A stretch of 64,000 bases of DNA from Bradyrhizobium sp. LMTR 3 (GCF_001693485.1 NZ_MAXC01000002.1:1-64000); one strand, 5' to 3'. Shown: positions 15,252 to 24,263, counted from the first letter of the stretch. Translations and numbers: made by a program. The notes: generated by a model not told the origin, from the letters alone.

Positions 15252-15878
15252 GTGGCATTGAGCAAGAAAGAGATGAGAAGTCGCGCCGATCGTTTTGAAT
15301 GGAGCGGTGGCCATCCAGCCCTCGATTTTGTCAATACGCTGGATGAACGGCCTTCTGACGAGCCGATCGAGAATCTTAAGAACTACCGCGACTTGGCGCG
15401 GTTCACCGAATTGGCAGGATTGGTCGAACCTCGGATTGCCAGACCGCTGCAGCGGTTCCGTGATCCGGCGTCCTTTCGCATCGTGAAACAAGCGCGTCGC
15501 CTTCGCGAGCACCTTCACGACCTGCTGGCAGCGACAACCTCCGGACGGCCAATGCGGCAGTCGGACCTGGACGCGGTGGCCACAGCCATCCAGGCCGCCC
15601 ATGCAGCCCGGGCGCTGGTCGCATCTCGATCAGCAGGATTAGTCAAATACCGCTGGTGTTTGCATCGGACGCCCGAAATTCCGCTGCATGCCTGCTCGCT
15701 TGCGATCGAATCTCTACTAGTTGATGCAGAGCGCAAGAGAATCCGAAAATGCGGGGCTGCTGACTGCGATGCCTACTATCTCGACACGAGCAAGGGTCAA
15801 CGCCGGCAATGGTGCAGCATGAAGGGTTGCGGAAATCGCGAAAAACAACGGCGACGGCGTTCCGCGAGGCGAAACTAG
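15252..15878 (+). CDS. CGNR zinc-finger protein (ABATE domain), probable regulator
   Basis: 208 residues. The N-terminal ABATE domain starts at FEWSGGHPALDFVNTLDERP, followed by a helical middle (RDLARFTELAGLV, ARRLREHLHDLLAA). The C-terminal zinc finger is complete: CGAADCDAYYLDTSKGQRRQ, then WCSMKGCGNREKQR, with four Cys and the CGNR name motif, plus a basic tail. These proteins are thought to act as DNA-binding regulators, and its position divergent from the EamA exporter supports control of that gene. It begins with GTG at 15252; the ATG at 15273 (MRSRADRFEW) is an alternative start. The stop overlaps the glpR stop by 3 nt, convergently. Confidence 0.85.
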   Translation: MALSKKEMRSRADRFEWSGGHPALDFVNTLDERPSDEPIENLKNYRDLARFTELAGLVEPRIARPLQRFRDPASFRIVKQARRLREHLHDLLAATTSGRPMRQSDLDAVATAIQAAHAARALVASRSAGLVKYRWCLHRTPEIPLHACSLAIESLLVDAERKRIRKCGAADCDAYYLDTSKGQRRQWCSMKGCGNREKQRRRRSARRN

Positions 15879-16717
15879 CGCACTCGGATGGGTGTTGGGG
15901 CGACCGCCGAAGCAGGCTCGCCGCCGGAATCGTCGATATCCGTCGCCGGCTTCTCCATCGCCTGGACCACCTCGATGCCGCGGTGGCTGCAGATATTGGC
16001 AAGGCCCGCCGGTAACGGCGCGTCAGTCACAAAGGTCTGGATCTGGCTGAGATGGGCGATGCGCACCGGCGCGCTGCGGCGAAGTTTTGTCGAATCCGCA
16101 ACCAGCATGACGCTGCGCGCATTGGCGATGATCGCTTGCGCGGCCTGCACTTCGCGATAGTCGAAGTCCAAGAGCGCGCCCTCCTCGTCGATCGCGGATG
16201 CGCCGATGATGGCGTAGTCGACCTTGAACTGGCCGATCAGGCTGATCGCGGTCGAGCCGATCACCGCACCGTCGGCACGGCGCACCGCGCCGCCCGCCAC
16301 GATCACCTCGATGCGTGGATGCCGGTACAAAAGCATCGCGACGTTGAGGTTGTTGGTGATGACGAGCAGGTCCTCATGCGAGGTCAGCGCGCTCGCGACT
16401 TCTTCCGTCGTGGTGCCGATGTTGATGAACAGCGAGCAGCCGTTCGGAATCCGCGATGCGGCGGCCACGCCGATCGCCCGCTTTTCCTCTGCCGCCACGA
16501 AGCGCCGCGCCTCATAGGCGAGGTTCTCCACGCCGGAGGCGATAATGGCGCCGCCGTGGATGCGCGTCAGCGAGCGCTGATCGCAGAGGTCGTTGAGGTC
16601 TTTTCGGATGGTCTGCGCCGAAACCTCGAAACGCTTGGCGAGATCTTCCACCATCACCCGGCCAAAGGCGCGGGCAATGTTGAGGATTTCAGTCTGACGG
16701 TGGGACAATCCGGCCAT
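15875..16717 (-). CDS. glpR: DeoR-family repressor of the glycerol regulon
   Basis: 280 residues. The N-terminal winged HTH (SHRQTEILNIARAFGRVMVE, then DLAKRFEVSAQTIRKDLNDL and LTRIHGGAI) has the DeoR signature. The DeoRC effector domain from ~75 contains FINIGTTTEEVASALTSHED, VIVAGGAVRRADGAVIGSTA, DYAIIGASAIDEEGALLDFD and VADSTKLRRSAPVRIAHLSQ. The last ~25 residues (TDIDDSGGEPASAVAPTPIR) are a low-complexity extension. It is assigned to glycerol by proximity to glpD and the transporter, from which it is parted by a ~3-kb block. The ATG at 16717 gives the canonical MAGLSHRQTEIL; the upstream GTG at 16993 does not. The inducer is presumably glycerol-3-phosphate. Confidence 0.85.
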   Translation of the reverse strand: MAGLSHRQTEILNIARAFGRVMVEDLAKRFEVSAQTIRKDLNDLCDQRSLTRIHGGAIIASGVENLAYEARRFVAAEEKRAIGVAAASRIPNGCSLFINIGTTTEEVASALTSHEDLLVITNNLNVAMLLYRHPRIEVIVAGGAVRRADGAVIGSTAISLIGQFKVDYAIIGASAIDEEGALLDFDYREVQAAQAIIANARSVMLVADSTKLRRSAPVRIAHLSQIQTFVTDAPLPAGLANICSHRGIEVVQAMEKPATDIDDSGGEPASAVAPTPIRVR

Positions 16718-16950
16718 GGCAGCACCCCTGAAGAACAGACTTGGGCACAAAGATGCCGTTATGGTGCGGCTGATTAGGAGCGCGGTCAACGAGGGAGATC
16801 GGCCGCAAAGGCATTTGACAGGGCGAAACAACGAATCCTGGTTAAGGCGACCGCGCCCGAAGCCGTGCGAGCCGCACATGCGCGCGGCCGCTCGACAAAG
16901 CAATTTGTGGCTGCAACACTGATCACAACCAGAAACGAATGGAGGAAACC

Positions 16951-17394
16951 ATGAAGATCGATCGCCGTCAGCTCGCCTTGCCCGTACTCGCACTGGGTCT
17001 CATGAGCGTGGTCCCCGCTTTTGCCGGCGCGGACGAGGATGCCATCGCGAAGAACGTCGAAGCGTTCCGTGCAGCGCAGGCGGCCGGCAATGCCGACGGC
17101 ATCGCCCCGCTCTGCGCGGAAGAACTCAGCTACAGCCACTCCAGCGGATCTGTCGACGACAAGGCGGCATTGCTGGCGGGCGTCAAGAATGCGAAATACA
17201 AATGGACCTCGCTTGAATACAAGAACCCCACGATCCGCGTCGTCGGCCCGGCGGCCATCGTGCGCTTCAACTTCGTCGGCGAGCAGGAGTTCACCGACGG
17301 CAAGAAGACGCCGCAGAACCTGCACATCCTGATGAACTGGCAGAAACAGGGCTCGGACTGGAAGCTGCTGTCGCGGTCGGCCACCAAGCTCTGA
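16951..17394 (+). CDS. Secreted NTF2-like (DUF4440-type) protein
   Basis: 147 residues with a Sec signal (MKIDRRQLALPVLALGLMSV to the AFA/GADED cut near 26). The mature part is a single cone-shaped NTF2-like domain: helix EDAIAKNVEAFRAAQAAGNA, LCAEELSYSHSSGSVDDKAA, ALLAGVKNAKYKWTSLEY, and C-terminal strands AAIVRFNFVGEQEF and NLHILMNWQKQGSDWKLLSR. DUF4440 proteins are often tied to ketosteroid-isomerase-like folds, but no catalytic set is obvious. The ATG at 16951 is used because GGAGG is at 16940-16944; the ATG at 16939 overlaps that site. It diverges from glpR across 233 nt. Confidence 0.85.
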   Translation: MKIDRRQLALPVLALGLMSVVPAFAGADEDAIAKNVEAFRAAQAAGNADGIAPLCAEELSYSHSSGSVDDKAALLAGVKNAKYKWTSLEYKNPTIRVVGPAAIVRFNFVGEQEFTDGKKTPQNLHILMNWQKQGSDWKLLSRSATKL

Positions 17395-17409
17395 CCGCCG
17401 GAAGACCGG

Positions 17410-17432
17410 CGCTGGCGGTTACGCCGCCAGCG
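17410..17432. terminator. Hairpin between convergent genes, no clear U-run
   Basis: cgctggcgg (17410-17418) and ccgccagcg (17424-17432) form a perfect 9-bp stem with a 5-nt loop, 16 nt after the preceding stop and spanning the stop of the convergent small gene. Without a U-tract on either side, intrinsic termination is uncertain. Confidence 0.4.
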
Positions 17433-17607
17433 TCATCCCGCTGACGAGATGGTATGCCGCACGCTCGGCGTCGCGCGCATTGCGAAATATCTGTCCCTCC
17501 AGCCGGTTGAAACGGTGCGAGGCGGCGAAGAACTGATAGCCGCCGGCAGCGCGCACGATAATCCCGGCCGGCTGCGAGCCGACTTCGATGATGTAGGTGT
17601 CCGACAT
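17419..17607 (-). CDS. Small conserved-looking hypothetical protein (62 aa)
   Basis: MSDTYIIEVGSQPAGIIVRA, then GGYQFFAASHRFNRLEGQIF, then a helix NARDAERAAYHLV. A compact beta-beta-beta-alpha layout is suggested. Proteins starting MSDTYIIEV with an FFAA-HRFN-LEG core are familiar to me from Bradyrhizobium as multi-copy hypotheticals, which cannot be checked here. It has no signal peptide. Function unknown. It converges on the NTF2-like gene. Confidence 0.7.
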   Translation of the reverse strand: MSDTYIIEVGSQPAGIIVRAAGGYQFFAASHRFNRLEGQIFRNARDAERAAYHLVSGMTLAA

Positions 17608-17750
17608 GGCCCAGCCTCAGATTTATTCCGGGCCTACAACGGGTTGCACGGCCAATTGTTCCTGCTTCCGCCGTTGCGCCGCAAGGCCAACCTATGCCAA
17701 AGCTGGTCCGGAACACGCTAGCGAATCGTCCAAATGGCCGGAGAACTGAC

Positions 17751-18185
17751 ATGATACCGAAATTCGGGCTCTCGATGCTGATCGTCCTTGCGGCTTGCGC
17801 GCCGCTCCAGGAGGCTGCGGCGCAGGAAAGCACGCTCGGCGGCGCACTATTCGGCGGCGCGGCGGGCGCGATTGTCGGCGGCGCGCTCGGCGGCGGCCGC
17901 GGTGCGGCGGTTGGCGCTATCGTAGGCGCCACGACGGGTGCTGCGATCGGCGCCCAGGGCGAGCCGCGGCCCGGCGGCTATCGCTGGTATCAGGGCGGCT
18001 GCTACGTGGAGCAGCCCGGCGGGTGGCAGGAAGTTTCGCCGCGCTATTGCGGCGTCCAGGCGCAATACGCACCCCCGCCGCCCCGGTATCACGACGATAC
18101 GCCGCGCTGCATGCGCTCGCAGACCTATGATCCGCGCCGCGGCACCTTCATCGGCCGTGACGGCTACGAGCGTCCCTGCCCGTAA
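17751..18185 (+). CDS. Secreted glycine-zipper protein with BA14K-like C-terminus
   Basis: 144 residues. A signal peptide (MIPKFGLSMLIVLAACAPLQ to AAA/QE near 24) includes AAC, a possible weak lipobox. A glycine-zipper region follows (about 28-66: GGALFGGAAGAIVGGALGGG, AAVGAIVGATTGAAIGA), of the membrane-inserting kind. The C-terminal half is aromatic and Cys-containing (YRWYQGGCYVEQPGGWQEVS, CMRSQTYDPRRGTFIGRDGY, ERPC), which recalls the BA14K family's C-x-R-Y-x-S-Y-D-P-x-x-G-T-F pattern. Probably an envelope protein. The ATG at 17751 is chosen because the signal peptide begins there. Confidence 0.75.
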   Translation: MIPKFGLSMLIVLAACAPLQEAAAQESTLGGALFGGAAGAIVGGALGGGRGAAVGAIVGATTGAAIGAQGEPRPGGYRWYQGGCYVEQPGGWQEVSPRYCGVQAQYAPPPPRYHDDTPRCMRSQTYDPRRGTFIGRDGYERPCP

Positions 18186-18188
18186 GAT

Positions 18189-18632
18189 TTAGGTCTTGAT
18201 CACGCCGTCCGGACTGACCGGCTGCGGACGGCCGTTGTCATCGATCGAGACATAGGTGAAGTTGCCGTCGGTCACCAGGATCTGTTGCAACTCCTTGCGG
18301 CGCACGACCCAGGCTTCGAGATGCACCGTGATCGAGGTGCGCCCGACCCGCACCAGATTGGCGTAGACTGAAACGAGGTCGCCGACATAGACGGCCTTGC
18401 GGAAATTCATCGCCTCGATCGCGACCGTCACCGTGCGCGATTTCGCGATCTTGGAAGCAAACACGCCGCCGCCGATATCCATCTGGCTCAAGAGCCAGCC
18501 GCCGAAGATGTCGCCATTGGCGTTGGTGTCGGCCGGCATCGCCAGCGTGCGAATGCAGAGATCACCGCGGGTCTCGGTCTCGGTCGAGACCGGCGCGTGC
18601 AGACGGGGTTCATTCACTTGAAATTCTCCCAA
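18189..18632 (-). CDS. Hotdog-fold acyl-CoA thioesterase (YciA-like)
   Basis: 147 residues. The signature is TLAMPADTNANGDIFGGWLL followed by SQMDIGGGVFASKIA, with the catalytic Asp of the YciA/BFIT group in NANGDIFGGW. Then MNFRKAVYVGDLVSVYANLV and a basic strand EAWVVRRKELQQILVTDGNF. It hydrolyses acyl-CoA to free acid and CoA in the cytoplasm. Its start lies 19 nt inside the end of the upstream fadJ frame, so it is part of the beta-oxidation operon and probably coupled to it, as a relief valve for CoA. Confidence 0.9.
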   Translation of the reverse strand: MGEFQVNEPRLHAPVSTETETRGDLCIRTLAMPADTNANGDIFGGWLLSQMDIGGGVFASKIAKSRTVTVAIEAMNFRKAVYVGDLVSVYANLVRVGRTSITVHLEAWVVRRKELQQILVTDGNFTYVSIDDNGRPQPVSPDGVIKT

Positions 18633-20710
18633 CCGGCATCCGGCGCAAATCTTCCGCCGAATTTTTCCGTAAGCGCCCGCAGCGTCGAGACCACGTTCTC
18701 AACCCCTCGGGTTCGCGCATAGTTCAGGGGACCGCCGCGGAACGGCGCGTAGCCGGTGCCGAAGATGACGGCGCCGTCGACCGCGTCGGCATCGTCGACG
18801 ATACCTTCGCACAAGCAGGCGACACAGACATTCGACATCGGCAGGATCAGCCTGTCGATCATTTCCGCCGAGGGTTCCGATGTCGCGGGCAGGCCTGATG
18901 AGGTATCGGCCTTGCCGCCCTTCCAGGTGTAAAAGCCCTTGCCCGACTTGCGGCCGAGTTCGCCTCTGGCAACCTTCTCACGCAACCAGGCCGGCGTCGG
19001 CGGAAGCGCGTCCCCGAACTTCGAGCGCAGCATGTCGCCGACGTCGAGACAGATGTCGAGGCCGACCTGGTCGGCGAGTTCGATCGGACCCATCGGCATG
19101 CCGAACTTTTTCGCGGCGGCGTCGATCACCGTCTTGTCGATCTTCTCGTCCAGCATCAGCATCGCTTCCAGCATGTAGGGCGTCAGCGCGCGGTTGACGA
19201 GGAAGCCGGGCGACGATTTTACGGGCAGCGGCAACCGGTCGATGGCGCCGACGAAGGCGAGCGCCTCCCTCAAGAGTTGCGCGTCGGTGCCGTCATGGCT
19301 GACGACTTCGACGAGTTGCAGCCGCGACACCGGATTGAAGAAGTGCAGCCCGAGAAGCCGCTCGGGTTTTTGCAGCGTGGTGCGCAGGTCCTGCAGCGGA
19401 ATGCTCGATGTGTTGGTGGCAAGAATCGCGCCGGGCTTCATCTTCGGTTCGAGGCCGGCATAGACCTTCTGCTTCAACTCCAGCTTTTCCGGCACCGCCT
19501 CGATGATGAGATCGGCGTTGCGGACGCCATCGGCCTGCATGTCCGGCATCAGCCGGTCCAGCGCATCGCGCACGGCAGTCCGCTTGCGCAGGATCTTGCC
19601 GTAGAGATCGGCGGCGCGCTTGATCGCGCCTGCAATCGGCTCCGGCTTCATGTCGGCGAGCGTCACCCGCAAATCCTGGCCGGCGCACCAGGCGGCGATG
19701 TCGCCACCCATGGCGCCGGCGCCGATGACGTGAACGTGCTCGATCCTGTTGCCGGATCCCGCGAGCTTCTTCATCTGCTCGCGCAGGAAGAACACGCGGA
19801 TCAGGTTCTGCGCGGTCGGCGTCACCATCAGTCTGGCGAAAGACGCTTTCTCCGCATTCAGCATCGCCCGCCGGTCGCCGCCGTGCTTTTCCCAGAGATC
19901 GATCAACGCATAAGGCGCGGGATAATGCTCCTCGCGCGCCGCCTTGCCGGCCTCGCGGCGCATGCGCGAGGCGAGAAAGCCCTTGATCGGGCCGAGGCTG
20001 AGAACGGAGTTGAGAAACCCGGGCTTCGCGCGGTTCAAGCGGCCGGACACGGCATCCTTCACGGCATTCAAGACATGCCGCTCCTGCGTCACGGCATCGA
20101 CCAGCCCGAGCGATTTTGCGCGGCGGGCATCGATGGTCTTGCCGGTCAGCATCAGCGGCATCGCCTGCATCGGATTGACGAGCTGCGTGAAACGCACGGT
20201 GCCGCCAAGACCGGGGTGGAGGCCGAGCATCACCTCGGGGAAGCCGAACCGCGCGTCCTCGATCGCGATCCGCATCTGACAGGCCAGCGCCACTTCGAGG
20301 CCGCCGCCGAGGCAAAAGCCGTGGATCACGGCCACGCTCGGAATCCGCAGGGCTTCGAGCCGGTCGATCACGGCATGCGCGCGGCCGATCTCGGCCTCGA
20401 CGGCCGCCGCATCGGTGGCGCCGCGAAAGGCATTGACGTCGGCACCGGCGATGAAGCCGGACTTTTTGGCGGAGCGGATGACGAGACCGGTGGGCCGTGC
20501 AGTTTCCAGCTCGGACAAGATTTTGCTGAGCTCCTCGATCAGATCGGCGGACAGCGTGTTGGCGCTGGTGCCTTCGCGATCGAACAAGAGCCAGGCGACG
20601 CCGTCGCCATCGCGGGTCAGCCTGAAATTCTTGTACGGGCCCTCAGCGTCAGGCTTCGGCCCGAGTTCGAGCACGCGATCGCCGAGAACGTTCATGATCT
20701 GGCTATCCAT
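18614..20710 (-). CDS. fadJ: Bifunctional enoyl-CoA hydratase/3-hydroxyacyl-CoA dehydrogenase
   Basis: Fatty-acid oxidation alpha subunit, 698 residues (E. coli FadJ 714). The N-terminal hydratase (about 25-210) shows SGFIAGADVNAF, HGFCLGGGLEVALACQMRIA and FPEVMLGLHPGLGGTVRFTQ. The NAD-binding Rossmann fold starts at HVHVIGAGAMGGDIAAW, with HFFNPVSRLQLVEVV and the 3HCDH C-terminal domain KSSPGFLVNRALTPYMLEAM, then GPIELADQVGLDICL. It converts trans-2-enoyl-CoA to 3-ketoacyl-CoA, the substrate of the adjacent thiolase. The start at 20710 lies 2 nt after the thiolase stop. The symbol is by family; paralogues of FadB type cannot be excluded. Confidence 0.93.
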   Translation of the reverse strand: MDSQIMNVLGDRVLELGPKPDAEGPYKNFRLTRDGDGVAWLLFDREGTSANTLSADLIEELSKILSELETARPTGLVIRSAKKSGFIAGADVNAFRGATDAAAVEAEIGRAHAVIDRLEALRIPSVAVIHGFCLGGGLEVALACQMRIAIEDARFGFPEVMLGLHPGLGGTVRFTQLVNPMQAMPLMLTGKTIDARRAKSLGLVDAVTQERHVLNAVKDAVSGRLNRAKPGFLNSVLSLGPIKGFLASRMRREAGKAAREEHYPAPYALIDLWEKHGGDRRAMLNAEKASFARLMVTPTAQNLIRVFFLREQMKKLAGSGNRIEHVHVIGAGAMGGDIAAWCAGQDLRVTLADMKPEPIAGAIKRAADLYGKILRKRTAVRDALDRLMPDMQADGVRNADLIIEAVPEKLELKQKVYAGLEPKMKPGAILATNTSSIPLQDLRTTLQKPERLLGLHFFNPVSRLQLVEVVSHDGTDAQLLREALAFVGAIDRLPLPVKSSPGFLVNRALTPYMLEAMLMLDEKIDKTVIDAAAKKFGMPMGPIELADQVGLDICLDVGDMLRSKFGDALPPTPAWLREKVARGELGRKSGKGFYTWKGGKADTSSGLPATSEPSAEMIDRLILPMSNVCVACLCEGIVDDADAVDGAVIFGTGYAPFRGGPLNYARTRGVENVVSTLRALTEKFGGRFAPDAGWENFK

Positions 20711-20712
20711 GC

Positions 20713-21996
20713 TCACACCGTCTCTATCAACATCGCGCCGCCCTGCCCGCCGCCGATACATTCGGTGACGATGCCGCGCCTGGTACCCAATCGCTTCATG
20801 GTGTTGACCAAATGCAGCACGATGCGGTTGCCGCTGCAGCCTACGGGATGGCCGAGGCTGATCGCGCCGCCATCGACGTTCAATTTTGCCTGATCGAGCT
20901 CGCCGGCAACGCCGTCGAGGCCGAGGATCTCCTTGCAGAACTTTTCGTCATTCCACGCGGCGAGGCAGCCCAGCACCTGCGTCGCAAAGGCTTCGTTCAG
21001 TTCCCAGGTCTCGATATCGGCGAGCGTCAGCTCATTGCGCTTCAACAATTCGGTCGCCGACAGCACAGGACCCAGGCCCATGATGCCGGGATCGAGCGCC
21101 GACCACTGGCTGTCGAGGATGACCGCCTTCGGCGTCAGGCCGTGCTTGGCAACGGCCTCCTCGGAAGCCAGGATCACCCAGGACGCGCCATCGGTGATCT
21201 GCGAGGAATTGCCGGCGGTGACCTTGCCCCACGGTCGCTCGAACACAGGCTTCAGCTTTGCCAAGCTCTCCGGTGTCGAGTCCGGCCGCACGCCGTCGTC
21301 ATGATCGTAGAACGTTCCGTCGCGCGCGAATGCGGTTTCGACCTCGCCCTTGAGCCACCCTTGCGACTGCGCGTTTGCGAGCCGCTTGTGGCTTTCGGCA
21401 GCATAGGCATCCGATTGCGCGCGGGTGATGCCGAAGAGATGGCCGACCACCTCGGCGGTCTGACCCATATTGAGTTCGGTGATGGGATCGGTCAGGCCGC
21501 GCTCAAGCCCAATAATCGGTTTGAAGTAGCCGGGCTTCACTTTCAGCGCAGCCATGACTTTCGCGCCGATGCCTTTTGCCCCTGCAAGCCCTGCAAACCA
21601 GCGCACGCCCTGTTGCGGCCAGACCAGCGGGGCATGGCTCAGCGCTTCGGCGCCGCCTGCCAGGATCAGGTCGGAGACGCCCTCGCGGATGTAACGATAG
21701 CCCGTGTCGATCGACTGCATGCCGGAGCCGCAATTGATCTGCACGGTGAAGGCGACCATCTTCTCGCCCATGCCGAGCCGGAGCGCGGCGACGCGGGCCG
21801 GATTCATTTCATCGGCGATGACGTTGACGCAGCCGAGAATGACCTGATCGAACGCCGATGGCGCAAAGGGTTGCCGCGCCAACAGCGGCCGGCCGCATTG
21901 CACGGCGAGATCAACCGGCGTGAAGGGTCCTGGGCCGGAGCGCGCTTTCAGGAACGGCGTCCGGCTGCCGTCGACGATAAAGACCGGTCGCGCCAT
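20713..21996 (-). CDS. fadI: Acetyl-CoA C-acyltransferase (3-ketoacyl-CoA thiolase)
   Basis: 427 residues, thiolase fold. The acyl-accepting Cys is C89 in INCGSGMQS. The second half has the His of NEAFATQVLG-type context (WELNEAFATQVL) and the C-terminal catalytic GHPVGCSGNRIVLHLVNTMK. It cleaves 3-ketoacyl-CoA with CoA to acetyl-CoA and a shortened acyl-CoA. The gene order dehydrogenase-thiolase-FadJ and the length resemble the FadI type (E. coli 436) more than the FadA type (387). The start overlaps the fadE stop by one base (TGATG). Operon: fadE-fadI-fadJ-thioesterase. Confidence 0.92.
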   Translation of the reverse strand: MARPVFIVDGSRTPFLKARSGPGPFTPVDLAVQCGRPLLARQPFAPSAFDQVILGCVNVIADEMNPARVAALRLGMGEKMVAFTVQINCGSGMQSIDTGYRYIREGVSDLILAGGAEALSHAPLVWPQQGVRWFAGLAGAKGIGAKVMAALKVKPGYFKPIIGLERGLTDPITELNMGQTAEVVGHLFGITRAQSDAYAAESHKRLANAQSQGWLKGEVETAFARDGTFYDHDDGVRPDSTPESLAKLKPVFERPWGKVTAGNSSQITDGASWVILASEEAVAKHGLTPKAVILDSQWSALDPGIMGLGPVLSATELLKRNELTLADIETWELNEAFATQVLGCLAAWNDEKFCKEILGLDGVAGELDQAKLNVDGGAISLGHPVGCSGNRIVLHLVNTMKRLGTRRGIVTECIGGGQGGAMLIETV

Positions 21997-24263
21997 CAGC
22001 TTGCCGCCCTCTGTTCACCCAGTTCCTGGAAGAACTGATGCACGTCGGCCCCCTTGCTGTAAATCGGCGACAACGCCTCGGGCGCGAAATCGTCGACCTC
22101 GATCACCTTGGCAACGGCTTCATGTGCAGCCTGCAGCTTCTCGCCCTGGGCCTGAGTGATGACACCCTTCTTCACCGCCTCTTTCCAGTCATGCAGCCGC
22201 GCGGCGCGCATCTGCTTTGCGACGTCGTCCGCAGCCGTTACCAGCCGGAACGCCTTCTCCAGCCGGGCGATGCCGCCATCATCATCGACGGCTGACAGAT
22301 CGGAAGTGAGCCGGTCGCGCGCCGCCGATGGCTCCAGCACGAGCTGCGCGCATTGATGCACGATGCGGTCGGACGGGCCGAGCACGCGCGCACCGAACGG
22401 CTGGATCAGGAATTTCAGGATCACCGCCACGAACCGGTTCGGCAGATTGGCCAGGATTTCCGCAAAACGGCTCTCGATGGTCCTGAAGCCGCTCGCCATG
22501 CACCATTCGAGCGCAGCGAAATCTTCCTTCTGCCGTCCCTCGTCCTGCCAGCGCTTCAGCGCGGCGGACAGCAGATACAGTTCGGACAGAATGTCGCCGA
22601 ACCGGGCCGAGAGCATTTCCTTGCGCTTGAGCGCGCCGCCAAGCGTCAACAGCGCCATGTCGGCGCACAGCGCGAATGCCGACGAGTAGCGCGAGAGCTG
22701 GCGGTAGAACCGCGTCGCCTCGCCGGCATCGGGCGCCGGCGCAAACACGCCGAAGGTCCAGCACCTGCCCCAGGCACGGAACATGGTCTTGAAGCTGTGG
22801 CCGACATGACTCCAGAACGCCTTGTCGAAGGCTTCCAAGCCCTTAGGCCGATCGGCTTCACCCAGCGCATTCATTTCGTCGAGCAGGAATGGATGTGCGC
22901 GGATCGCGCCTTGCCCGAACACGATGAGATTTCGCGTGAGGATATTGGCGCCTTCAACGGTGATGCCGACCGGCACCGCGCGATAAAGGCTGCCCATGTA
23001 GTTCTGCGGTCCGTCGATCACGGCCTTGCCGCCATGGATGTCCATGGCGTCGTCGATCACGATCCGCATCCGCTCGGTGGCGTGCAGCTTCATGATGCCG
23101 GAGATGACGGCGGGATGATGCCCCTGGTTGAGCGCCGCGCAGGTCAGCCGCCGCGCGGCATCGAGCAGATAGGCGGTGCCGGCGATGCGCGCGAGCGGCT
23201 CCTCGATGCCTTCGAACTTGCCGATGGAGATGCCGAACTGCTCGCGGATGCGGGCATAGGCGCCGGTGGTGCGTGCCGCATACGCCGCCCCCGCGGCGGA
23301 CAGCGACGGCAGCGAGATGCCGCGGCCGGCAGCGAGCGCCGTCATCAGCATCTTCCAGCCCTGCCCGAGCCGCTCTTGCCCGCCGATGATGTAATCCATC
23401 GGGATGAAGACATCGCGACCCCAGTTCGGACCGTTCTGGAACATCTGCATCGCCGGCAGATGGCGGCGGCCGATCTCAACGCCGGGCAGATGGGTCGGGA
23501 TCAGGGCTACGGTAATGCCGAGCTCTTCCTGCTGGCCCACGAGATGATCGGGATCATAGGCCTTGAACGCGAGGCCGAGCAGCGTCGCGACGGGCCCCAG
23601 CGTGATGTAGCGCTTGTGCCAGTTCAGCCGCAAGCCGATGACTTCCTTGCCTTCGAAATTGCCCTTGCAGATGATCCCGGTGTCGACCATCGAGGCCGCG
23701 TCCGAGCCGGCTTCAGGGCTGGTCAGGCCGAAGCAGGGAATGTCGGTGCCTTCGGCGAGCCGTGGCAGCCATCTATCCTGCTGCTCCTTGGTCCCGAAGC
23801 GCATCAACAACTCACCGGGGCCGAGCGAATTCGGCACCATCACGGTGACGGCGGCGGTCAGCGAGCGCGACGAAAGCTTTCGCACCACTTCCGAATGCGC
23901 GTAAGGCGAGAAGCCGAGCCCGCCAAACTCCTTCGGAATGATCATGCCGAAGAACCTGTGGCGCTTGATGAAGGACCATACCTCCGGCGGCAGATCGCGC
24001 CATTCCCAATTGATCTTCCACTCGTCGAGCATGGCGCAAAGCTCGTCGACGGGACCGTTGAGAAAGGCGTTTTCTTCTTCGGTCAGCGTCGCGGGCGCGA
24101 CAGCCAGCAACTTCGACCAATCCGGATTGCCAGTGAAGAGATCGGCGTCCCACCAGACGTCGCCTGCCTCCAGCGCCTCGCGCTCGGTATCGGACATCGC
24201 GGGCATAGCGCCGCGCGCGAAAGCGAAGATCGGTTTGCTGATGAAATCGCGGCGGAAGCTCAT
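21996..24263 (-). CDS. fadE: Acyl-CoA dehydrogenase, FadE type
   Basis: Large FAD-dependent acyl-CoA dehydrogenase of 755 residues (E. coli FadE 814). The N-terminal domain carries FFGMIIPKEFGGLGFSPYAH and the flavin-binding CFGLTSPEAGSDAASM; the middle has LAAGRGISLPSLSAAGAAYA and MDIHGGKAVIDGPQNYMGSL; the C-terminal ~250-residue extension is typical of FadE and absent from short-chain enzymes. It makes trans-2-enoyl-CoA and passes electrons to ETF. AGGAGG precedes the ATG by 7 nt. First gene of the operon; no operator was identified in the 249-nt leader. Confidence 0.93.
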   Translation of the reverse strand: MSFRRDFISKPIFAFARGAMPAMSDTEREALEAGDVWWDADLFTGNPDWSKLLAVAPATLTEEENAFLNGPVDELCAMLDEWKINWEWRDLPPEVWSFIKRHRFFGMIIPKEFGGLGFSPYAHSEVVRKLSSRSLTAAVTVMVPNSLGPGELLMRFGTKEQQDRWLPRLAEGTDIPCFGLTSPEAGSDAASMVDTGIICKGNFEGKEVIGLRLNWHKRYITLGPVATLLGLAFKAYDPDHLVGQQEELGITVALIPTHLPGVEIGRRHLPAMQMFQNGPNWGRDVFIPMDYIIGGQERLGQGWKMLMTALAAGRGISLPSLSAAGAAYAARTTGAYARIREQFGISIGKFEGIEEPLARIAGTAYLLDAARRLTCAALNQGHHPAVISGIMKLHATERMRIVIDDAMDIHGGKAVIDGPQNYMGSLYRAVPVGITVEGANILTRNLIVFGQGAIRAHPFLLDEMNALGEADRPKGLEAFDKAFWSHVGHSFKTMFRAWGRCWTFGVFAPAPDAGEATRFYRQLSRYSSAFALCADMALLTLGGALKRKEMLSARFGDILSELYLLSAALKRWQDEGRQKEDFAALEWCMASGFRTIESRFAEILANLPNRFVAVILKFLIQPFGARVLGPSDRIVHQCAQLVLEPSAARDRLTSDLSAVDDDGGIARLEKAFRLVTAADDVAKQMRAARLHDWKEAVKKGVITQAQGEKLQAAHEAVAKVIEVDDFAPEALSPIYSKGADVHQFFQELGEQRAAS

